A stretch of 64,000 nt of DNA, from NCBI RefSeq assembly GCF_900088415.1, contig NZ_FLLQ01000002.1:735330-799329 (forward strand). The letters run 5' to 3'. Below the pieces are notes generated by a model that was not told the DNA's origin, searched no databases, and saw only the letters and a program-made list of their open reading frames with translations. This DNA comes from Vibrio mediterranei (GTDB taxonomy: Bacteria > Pseudomonadota > Gammaproteobacteria > Enterobacterales > Vibrionaceae). Both the position numbers and the translations under genes were made by a program. Positions 58,023-64,000 of this stretch are shown piece by piece. Each line of letters opens with the position of its first letter. Within the stretch, counting starts at the first letter, position 1.

Positions 58023-58319
58023 GATGGCACCTCCCGAAGTTCAGCGACATAGCTGAGTTTAGTGTAGGTGTGGGGCGTACCATCTAATTAATGAGTTTCG
58101 AAAAATCTAGCATTAGCAACTCATTAATAACTTTAGGTATGGATTGACAGCCTAGTTCTGAGCCCGCAGTCACAGGTACAGTTCACTTTTAGTATTACTT
58201 TTATCTCGGAATCTCTCAATAGTGTTGTGAGCCAATCGACTCTGCCGTATTTTTTCTACGGCAGTTGGTCTATAATGTGGTATTTCTATGTCAACAAACC
58301 AAATATTGAGCAAATAAAG

Positions 58320-59438
58320 ATGCTACGTAATCTAAAGGTTAAAGGTTTTCGTAACTTCGGTGAAGAGTTTGAGATAAACCTACGTACCGATAAATCATAT
58401 GAGTTTAACTCACACGCTGTAGAAAATGGCATTGTAGGCAGTGCTGTAATGTACGGTGGTAACGGTGTGGGTAAATCGAACCTTGGATTGGCAATTCTTG
58501 ACCTTACATGTCATCTATTAGATAGCCCCAACATCATACCGTCTCTGCATCTCAACTACTTAAACGCTAGCATGGATGAAGGTGCACTAGCAGAGTTCAC
58601 ATACACGTTTGAGTTTGATGGTGTAGAAGTTGTCTATCACTATGGTAAAGAGAACTGCGCTGAAACAGTCTTCGAGAACCTCTATATCGACGAAGAAAAA
58701 GTCATTAGTATTGACCGTAGAAAATCTGCGCTTGCTTCATATAACTTTGTTGGCGCTGAACACCTAAAGAATGATTTCACGGGTCGTAAGATATCTCCTA
58801 TTAAATACCTTGAATCGAATGCACTGCTGGAACCAACCAAAGAATCAGCAGCTTTTTTCCAATTCATCAAATTTGTAGAAGGAATGGTATTTTTCCGCAC
58901 TCTAACTAAAACGACAGAGTTTCACGGTAAACCCCTAGAAACTAAACGAATTTCACAGCGCATCATTGAACAAGATAAACTAGAAGATTTTGAAGCCTTC
59001 CTAAATGAGTCAGGAGTGGAATGTAAGCTAATTCAGACTGGTGATGCAGGTAAGGAGCAAATCGAGTTCGATTTTGGTAATAAAAGTATCGAATTTTCAC
59101 AGATAGCTTCTACTGGTACAGTATCCCTTGGTAATTTCTACTACTGGTACCTTAAAATGCTAAATGAAGAAATTACCTTCGCTTACATTGACGAGTTCGA
59201 TGCCTACTATCATTTTGCTCTATCCAAACGCATAGTAAAACTAGTGTCTAAAACATCGTGCCAATCGATCATCACTACTCACAACAGCACTCTACTATCT
59301 AACCATGTGCTCCGACCTGACTGCTATTACATCCTAGATCAGAATGCTTTGAAGCCTCTGTATAATTTAACCGATAGGGAGTTACGCAAAGCACACAATC
59401 TAGAAAAGATGTATCGTGCAGGGGCATTTGATGAGTAG
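58320..59438 (+). CDS. AAA ATPase (AbiLi/RloA-like, OLD-type)
   Basis: 372 residues from the ATG at 58320; the longer frame from 58227 adds a non-homologous N-terminus. MLRNLKVKGFRNFGEEFEIN and MYGGNGVGKSNLGLAILDL (Walker A, about residue 45) begin an AAA_15-type ATPase. ITFAYIDEFDAYYHFALSKR holds the Walker B/D-loop region (about 290), and SIITTHNSTLLSNHVL is the H-loop. It overlaps the RloB-type gene, the two-gene layout of AbiL-like defence systems. Confidence 0.82.
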   Translation: MLRNLKVKGFRNFGEEFEINLRTDKSYEFNSHAVENGIVGSAVMYGGNGVGKSNLGLAILDLTCHLLDSPNIIPSLHLNYLNASMDEGALAEFTYTFEFDGVEVVYHYGKENCAETVFENLYIDEEKVISIDRRKSALASYNFVGAEHLKNDFTGRKISPIKYLESNALLEPTKESAAFFQFIKFVEGMVFFRTLTKTTEFHGKPLETKRISQRIIEQDKLEDFEAFLNESGVECKLIQTGDAGKEQIEFDFGNKSIEFSQIASTGTVSLGNFYYWYLKMLNEEITFAYIDEFDAYYHFALSKRIVKLVSKTSCQSIITTHNSTLLSNHVLRPDCYYILDQNALKPLYNLTDRELRKAHNLEKMYRAGAFDE

Positions 59439-60189
59439 CAACGTCCTATTTGTTTTTGAAGGTGCAGGAGCTGAGCCTAACATTGCGCGAAATCTAAGGA
59501 ATACGATACTCGATAGAGACAACAAGATCGTAGTTCAAACCACTTACGGAATGAATATCTATAAGTTGTTCCGCGAGATAACAAAGGATGAGTATTTTGA
59601 TACTTACGAGTTCATTTCCGAACAGCTAGAAAATAGGGAAAACCCAACAGATGATGACTTAGCGGTCATGGAGATAGAAGATCCTGAAAACATAAGTGAA
59701 ATATATCTATTCTTCGACTACGACTGTCATTGCTCTAACGCTGACGACAATAAAATACGTCATATGGTTGAACTATTTAATGATGCTCAAGATAAAGGCT
59801 TGCTTTGTGTAAGCTACCCTATGGTAGAGGCTATTCGCCACCAAAAAGGTAACCAAGTCGAATATCTTACTCACGAAACAACAGATCTGGCCAATTACAA
59901 GAGATGGGTAAATGCGGCACCCGAAATGGACAAGCAGTTTCTCAACTGGGGGCTATATACCCAAGATACTTGGAGTAGTATTGCCAAACAGCACTTATCA
60001 AGAGCAAACTGCTTGATTACTGACGTTTTGGATCTGCCAACATCGCCAATTTGTATGGTAACGCTATTTGAGAGACAAATGGAGAAGCACCGCCCACATA
60101 ACCAAGTAGCAGTAATCAGTGGCTTTCCTCTAATGCTTTTAGAGCACTACGGTAGTGACACCTATCAGATATTAGGGTTAGCCGATTAG
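59431..60189 (+). CDS. RloB-family protein (AbiLii-like)
   Basis: 252 residues from an ATG eight bases inside the ATPase gene. VLFVFEGAGAEPNIARNLRN resembles the VEGxxTE start of RloB proteins, and EIYLFFDYDCHCSNADD supplies an acidic pair as in Toprim-like nucleases. Together with the ATPase it is expected to act in abortive infection. Catalytic role inferred. Confidence 0.78.
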   Translation: MSSNVLFVFEGAGAEPNIARNLRNTILDRDNKIVVQTTYGMNIYKLFREITKDEYFDTYEFISEQLENRENPTDDDLAVMEIEDPENISEIYLFFDYDCHCSNADDNKIRHMVELFNDAQDKGLLCVSYPMVEAIRHQKGNQVEYLTHETTDLANYKRWVNAAPEMDKQFLNWGLYTQDTWSSIAKQHLSRANCLITDVLDLPTSPICMVTLFERQMEKHRPHNQVAVISGFPLMLLEHYGSDTYQILGLAD

Positions 60190-60404
60190 CTAAACAACGA
60201 GTTGTGTCCGGAGATTGCAGGGAATCATAGAAATCATGAACGTTCTGTACACCTTATCGGCGATGATTACTCTCACCTGAAGAAAAAACTCCGTCACGTA
60301 CCCTTCTAAAGTCGAACACACCATTTACTTGTATAGACGGGCTTGTTCAACACTTGGGATTTAACGTTGGCTGTGCAATGCTTAATACTTATCTATTAAA
60401 TGGC
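60190..60404. other. Convergent spacer
   Basis: 215 bp between the RloB-type gene and the opposite-strand gene. No gene or clear terminator seen. Confidence 0.35.
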
Positions 60405-61010
60405 TTATAGCATCTGATTTAGGTGAAGCATTGGTAGAAACCCACGAACTTTACCAACTAAATCTTTATGTAGGCTATGTTGCAAGCGCTCTACTTCAGT
60501 TGCGTTCCAACAAATAACATAAATTCCAGGTAAATTTTTAAGGTTAAAGTTTCCCTTTTTCCGCCACTCTCGCTCAAATGTCCAGTCGATTGAACCGTAT
60601 TCATAACGAACATGACGCCACTTCTGTGAATTTGGTATCCATTTAGCCTCGCTATCTGGTAGATAGATAACAGGTCTAGCGTCCTCACCAAAAGCGGCAT
60701 GCTTACTAACTGCAACACCGTAATACCTGTAGCGAAACTCTTTGTTTTCTTGATCATTAGAAGCAAAGTGTTTAAGTGCAGATAATGGAGTTTCTGAAAA
60801 GCAAACTGCTGGATTATCGCCTTTAATAAAACCAGATTTTGTACTTCCCAATATCTCACCATCATTCAAAATTTCACACAGAACATCTAAAGCAGAATAC
60901 TGTTTATCCTGCCCTTTTCCATCTTGCTGCCTTCGACCTATTCTTTCCTTTGTAAGATGAACTAGTGAATTAGTGATATCACCTCTATTTTCGATCATAT
61001 TCCATGCCAA
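60405..61010 (-). CDS. AbiGi/DUF2971-like protein, probable abortive-infection gene
   Basis: 201 residues. NDGEILGSTKSGFIKGDNPA, then VCFSETPLSALKHFA, YYGVAVSKHAAFGEDARPVIY and DWTFEREWRKKGNF fit the pattern (CFSExPLS ... YGVxxSK ... E.EWR) of AbiGi and DUF2971 proteins. It lies between the AbiL-like pair and the transposon right end, where Tn7-like elements often keep defence genes. The family call is tentative. Confidence 0.6.
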   Translation of the reverse strand: MAWNMIENRGDITNSLVHLTKERIGRRQQDGKGQDKQYSALDVLCEILNDGEILGSTKSGFIKGDNPAVCFSETPLSALKHFASNDQENKEFRYRYYGVAVSKHAAFGEDARPVIYLPDSEAKWIPNSQKWRHVRYEYGSIDWTFEREWRKKGNFNLKNLPGIYVICWNATEVERLQHSLHKDLVGKVRGFLPMLHLNQML

Positions 61011-61324
61011 TTAACGCTTATTAGACGGATTTATCCCGCATTTATAGATGACCAATCATAACGCTAATCATATACACGCTCAATCTAATGCCCGTATTGC
61101 CTAGCGACTAGGATGTGAATTTAAGAAATTGCCGAAAGTTTAGGTATAATTCCGGCGCATTCTGACCAATAAGATTTTCAACTTGCTCACTCCCCAGAAT
61201 GAGCATGCTCTTACCCTTTTTCATCGGATAAGATTTGGTAGGGGAAAAGCACGCCCATTAAAATGTGTAGAGCATTTCACCTAACAAGATTTGGGGCAAA
61301 ATCTTCTCAGAGAAGAAGGCAAAC
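61011..61324. other. Spacer before the transposon right end
   Basis: About 310 bp with no gene recognised. A stem ATCTTCTC/GAGAAGA near 61300-61316 is the only local structure seen. Confidence 0.35.
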
Positions 61325-61413
61325 TACGACAAATGGCACCGAAAAGTTTCGCACTTTATTGTCATAGTTCTAATCTTTATTGTTCGAGTTTCAAACTTTG
61401 TTGTCCACCGACA
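61325..61413 (-). repeat. Right end of the Tn7-like transposon with phased TnsB-type sites
   Basis: On the minus strand from 61413: TGTCGGTGGACA, then sites at 61388-61406, 61367-61385 and 61346-61364, each GACAAYAAAG or AACAATAAAG followed by an AAAC/GAAC end, in exact 21-bp steps. A degenerate fourth may lie at 61325-61343. Tight tandem sites are characteristic of the Tn7 right end. Confidence 0.9.
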
Positions 61414-61418
61414 GAAGT
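61414..61418 (+). repeat. Target-site duplication, right copy
   Basis: GAAGT directly after the right terminus, identical to 41356-41360. Confidence 0.9.
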
Positions 61419-61494
61419 TGTAGTTGCTAAGCGAAGTAGATCACTAGATAAAGGGATTGCAATACCTAAAACTATCCGTCATATGCTAATTTAA
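61419..61494 (+). pseudogene. 3' part of the ORF split by the Tn7-like transposon
   Basis: Continues the frame of 41218-41360 once the transposon is removed (VVAKRSRSLDKGIAIPKTIR, stop at 61494). Confidence 0.55.
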
Positions 61495-61550
61495 GAGACT
61501 CACTAACAAAGTTCTTGTCCACCTTAGAGCTAGTTGATGTGGCTCGCTCA

Positions 61551-61900
61551 GGTTTGCCCCAAGATGTGTTTAGAGCGCAAGAAACCATCATGAGATTTAT
61601 TTGTGAAACAAGCTGTTTCCCAATTGTCCAACAGGTTATTGGACAAACTCTAGTAACCAATTATGCAAGAGGGTCTTGCACAATTGCGAAACAGGTTGTT
61701 TCGTAAATCACCTCTGCTCCAACCCTGCTCTGATCTCGTCGCTTCGGCAATAGAACTAACTAATGTGCAAAATACCCACATTGCTTATCAAGCAACTATC
61801 GAAGATCCCTCGGTAGTTGAACTGTTGCAATTTTTGCAATAGTTGCCCGAGTAACGAGAAAGCTCAGTGATTGCAGATTCTGCAACAACTCACATCTGTC
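61551..61900 (-). repeat. Array of short hairpins, copy 2 (inverted)
   Basis: Reverse complement of 41719-42089 with about nine of ten bases alike, lying outside the transposon. Hairpins are kept. In the last one (61602-61624) a C-G pair has become A-T on both arms, while another pair has been broken. Confidence 0.85.
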
Positions 61901-62254
61901 CCATTATCAGTCTTACCGTTGTAGGGAGCGTCATTCCATAAATGAAATTTCCCCGAAAAAAAACTTATGGTAAAGGTAAATGGTATCACCAGACCAATGC
62001 GGACATAAATGGAGCAACGTTGTGTGTTGTAAGCCGACATGTAGTGTACGATAGGCAAAAAAAAGCACCATAAGTATAGATTTGGTGCTTGATACACGAC
62101 AACAAGGAACTTAAAGTTACGTCCAACAGACTAGTATGAGAACTTTGATTTTCAAGTTATTTACACTGACTATTTCTGAATGTCATAGTAGGGTGAAATC
62201 AATTCAACTAAATACATAACCAGACTTGCCATGGCTAACAGATAAATGGCAACT
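61901..62254. other. Stretch without a recognised gene
   Basis: About 350 bp. A plus-strand frame near 61960-62075 (KGKWYHQTNADINGATLCVV) looks protein-like but has no start; possibly a gene fragment. Confidence 0.35.
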
Positions 62255-62482
62255 TTATTCTGCAGGAGTATCAAAGTAAAAGACTCTACCCAGCAAAATT
62301 GCTTCAATGATATCTTTGTGCTGTTCAACTATTGAGGCTGATATCTCAGCATTTACCGCAAATTCTAACATCGATTGATTGCCACAAAGATAGTTAGCTT
62401 TTTCGGCGGCATTTAATGACTGAACGTAGCTGCAAGCCTTGGCGAAAGTTTGTTGCTTCGACACGATTAATGAATGCGACAT
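62255..62482 (-). CDS. Small protein of unknown function
   Basis: 75 residues from MSHSLIVSKQQTFAKACSYV (62482), mostly helical in look (SLNAAEKANYLCGNQSMLEF). A longer frame to 62548 would overlap the next gene. Family unknown. Confidence 0.4.
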   Translation of the reverse strand: MSHSLIVSKQQTFAKACSYVQSLNAAEKANYLCGNQSMLEFAVNAEISASIVEQHKDIIEAILLGRVFYFDTPAE

Positions 62483-62540
62483 TATAGTAGAATCAATCCG
62501 TATTACTCTGATTATATGAGCAGTGTTCTTAAATTTCATA

Positions 62541-62756
62541 TCAAACAAATATGTCGATGTTTGAGTCGGGTCTCCCGTAGGGGTTGTCAGCTATGTCATA
62601 AGGTGTTTTATTGCAGTGTGACAACACGTCCCCCTTATAACATTCGAACTCCACCTCTGTTGAAACATAAAAACACCCATCAATTTCAATTGTCTCTTGT
62701 ATATAAGGCACCTTCATTTTTTCCATAGTCGCTCCAATGATTTCCTCTAGCGGCAT
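62541..62756 (-). CDS. Small protein of unknown function
   Basis: Up to 71 residues; an internal start (MEKMKVPYIQETIEIDGCFY) is possible. Beta-rich acidic sequence with EVEFECYKGDVLSHCNKTPY. Same strand as and just upstream of the gene at 62255. Family unknown. Confidence 0.4.
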   Translation of the reverse strand: MPLEEIIGATMEKMKVPYIQETIEIDGCFYVSTEVEFECYKGDVLSHCNKTPYDIADNPYGRPDSNIDIFV

Positions 62757-63030
62757 AAAAAACCACGCGCTTGTTTTTGGTTATGGCTTTCTCGACTATG
62801 CCATCTGCCCAAAAAGCGTAAACGAGTGCGCATGACGACAAATGAACCGTTTGTATTGCGATAATGTGTCGCATGCTGCCCCTCACACATTGACTGCCAT
62901 TCTTAGTTTAAGTAAAGGTCATTCTGAATATCAATCAAGACTAATTTTTAGGAAAAATCATATTGTAAAAAGCGATTGATTATCTAACCTATAAAACACT
63001 CAATATTATTCATAAGGTTATTATACGGGG
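62757..63030. other. Intergenic stretch
   Basis: About 270 bp, AT-rich near 62930-63020. No gene accepted here. Confidence 0.35.
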
Positions 63031-63422
63031 ATGACTATTTTTTCTAATGAAGAATGGTTTAGCATCGTAGAGGACGGTGAGCTTTGGGATATACATGGAG
63101 ACGAATGTTGAGTGTCAGATGGAAATAGATGATGGTTCTGAATACCAATCGGCCATTAAAGTGTATGTTCTGTAGGAGTCGTTGATGTATGGACAAACCA
63201 GAGTGTGTGGAGTTACATCTATGTATTAAAACAAGTAGAGGTGGATTTATCTTAACCTCCAGCAACACCTCAAGAGCAGAGAGCATCACCTATTGGCTCA
63301 TGACTCCCAGATAGAAGCGTGAAGTTGAGTACTATGTGTTTCTAGTTCGGGATGAACAAGCAGTAGACTTTAAGTTCATTTCGAAAGAGTGGGCTGACTT
63401 TTTGCTAGAAAAGTGGAGATAG
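63031..63422 (+). pseudogene. Frameshifted gene of unknown identity
   Basis: Starts MTIFSNEEWFSIVEDGELWD. Successive frames continue EMEIDDGSEYQSAIKVYV, VDVWTNQSVWSYIYVLKQVE and EYYVFLVRDEQAVDFKFISK, ending ADFLLEKWR at 63422. At least three frame changes or stops break a protein of roughly 125 residues. Confidence 0.5.
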
Positions 63423-63561
63423 TACTTCTTTGTAAATGTTCTGCGTGATAAGGAGGCAGTAAAGACATTACATTGATTTATACTAATATAATAATGTTAG
63501 TTCTATGTTGCTAAGTCCAGCGTTACATGTGTTGCTAACTAGAGTTTAGTAGGAGACCATT

Positions 63562-64000
63562 ATGAAAAAGATGATCGTGTTATGCTTGCTCTTTCTCTCT
63601 ATGGATGGAGAAACGTCTGAAAAGCAACTGGTTTATCTTGTTTCAGATTTGAGAATACCCTTTTGGGAAATTATGAGTAGAGGAGTTACTTCGAAAGCAA
63701 ACGTCTATGATTACGACGTGCTTGTCCTCTCTGCCAACAATGATGCTAAACAAGAATTAGAAAACCTTGTAGTGGCCATCGATATGAAGGCTGATGCCAT
63801 TATCATGTCTCCTACGAATTCTTCTGCTGCGGTGACCTTGCTTAATTTGGCAAAACAAGCCCAGATCCCTGTTGTCATTGCCGATATTGGAGCAGAGAGT
63901 GGCGACTACTTGTCCTACATAAAATCAAACAATCTCCAAGGAGCCTATGATTTAGGAAAAATGCTTGCAGCTAAGATGGAGCGTAGCTCAAGTGTTGACG
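63562..64000 (+). CDS. Periplasmic sugar-binding-type protein, N-terminal part
   Basis: ATG at 63562 behind AGGAGA; 146 codons to the window edge. A short hydrophobic signal, then LVYLVSDLRIPFWEIMSRGV, a type I periplasmic binding protein (Peripla_BP_4) start, and VAIDMKADAIIMSPTNSSAA, IPVVIADIGAESGDY. Could belong to an ABC importer or feed a sensor kinase or GGDEF protein; the partner is outside the window. Confidence 0.8.
   Translation, partial: MKKMIVLCLLFLSMDGETSEKQLVYLVSDLRIPFWEIMSRGVTSKANVYDYDVLVLSANNDAKQELENLVVAIDMKADAIIMSPTNSSAAVTLLNLAKQAQIPVVIADIGAESGDYLSYIKSNNLQGAYDLGKMLAAKMERSSSVD

Larger units (their letters stand above)
56775..58083 (-). mobile_element. IS110-family element of the IS1111 type, complete
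   Basis: Bounded by the 12-bp inverted repeats ATGGTACGCCCC (56775-56786) and GGGGCGTACCAT (58072-58083). Subterminal 12-bp repeats of this kind mark the IS1111 group. It holds one intact transposase and about 220 bp of conserved noncoding DNA downstream of it. A truncated copy in the same orientation is at 42094-43235. Confidence 0.85.
41361..61413. mobile_element. Tn7-like transposon without tns genes (20,053 bp)
   Basis: Termini TGTCGGAGGACA (left) and TGTCGGTGGACA (right, inverted) match Tn7-type ends. Left end: three TnsB-type sites spread over 150 bp. Right end: three sites in exact 21-bp phase, as in Tn7. A 5-bp duplication GAAGT flanks it, the size made by Tn7 transposition. No TnsA-E, Cascade or Cas12k gene occurs inside, so movement must have used transposition proteins in trans, or the tns block was lost. 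Cargo: catabolic cluster, IS copies, phage-like genes and probable defence genes near the right end. Confidence 0.9.

Noticed and set aside
58227..58319. Longer start of the AAA ATPase
   Set aside because: The extension begins at GTG, lacks family character, and the fold starts at MLRNLKVKGF.
41361..61413. Tns, Cas or CRISPR components inside the transposon
   Set aside because: None of the ORFs resembles TnsA-E, TniQ, Cascade or Cas12k, and no regularly spaced direct repeats were seen anywhere in the window.
62686..62886. Minus-strand frame of 66 codons
   Set aside because: Overlaps the better-supported gene at 62541-62756 in another frame and shows no recognisable domain.

Overview
The window reads as a Vibrio chromosome segment. 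The first 16.3 kb hold a conserved core: hemH-adk-htpG on the minus strand, the toxR-toxS regulator pair, two polar flagellin genes, a DyP peroxidase, and an arsC-like/dapE/M15 peptidase run followed by bamC-dapA and gcvR-bcp. From the truncated bcp onward every gene is accessory, and the genes usually found after bcp never appear before the window ends. The site is therefore an integration hot spot or one large composite island.

Region 1 (about 16.3-23.5 kb) is a compact element with four overlapping genes in the order intA-tfp-intB-srap, the signature of strand-biased circularizing integrative elements (SEs). It cuts the host bcp near codon 111. A second, diverged and complete bcp lies at its far side. 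Region 2 (23.5-29 kb) mixes decayed genes (serine recombinase, GNAT) with an XRE/winged-helix/SF2-helicase trio and a globin-like gene.

Region 3 (29.1-40.5 kb) is a reactive-sulfur island: rhodanese plus DsbA-like protein, CoA-disulfide-reductase/rhodanese fusion, an ArsR/BigR-type repressor, a split YeeE/YedE sulfur transporter, and an RND efflux operon carrying its own DUF2892 and rhodanese genes and a TolC. A shared palindrome, TTAG-N6-CTAA or a near variant, lies in front of every transcription unit. This suggests a single regulon controlled by the ArsR protein.

Region 4 (41,361-61,413) is a 20,053-bp Tn7-like transposon, recognised only from its ends. Both termini read TGTCGGnGGACA, with three spaced TnsB-type sites on the left, three 21-bp-phased sites on the right, and a perfect 5-bp target duplication (GAAGT). 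Removing the element and one duplication restores an open reading frame. There are no tns genes inside, so it is non-autonomous. Its cargo includes a catabolic cluster (BCCT transporter, two FAD oxidoreductases, cyclophilin-like protein, DhaR-like activator, and glyoxylate carboligase/hydroxypyruvate isomerase/tartronate semialdehyde reductase) that feeds an unknown compound through glyoxylate to glycerate. It also includes two IS110/IS1111-type copies, an IS5-type remnant, small phage-like genes, and near the right end an AAA ATPase/RloB pair (AbiL-like) and an AbiGi/DUF2971-like gene, probably anti-phage.

A roughly 360-bp array of nine consecutive short hairpins occurs once inside the transposon and once, inverted, just outside it. 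The last 2.5 kb hold small unknown genes, a frameshifted pseudogene and the start of a periplasmic binding protein gene. All assignments come from reading the sequence; no database search was run.
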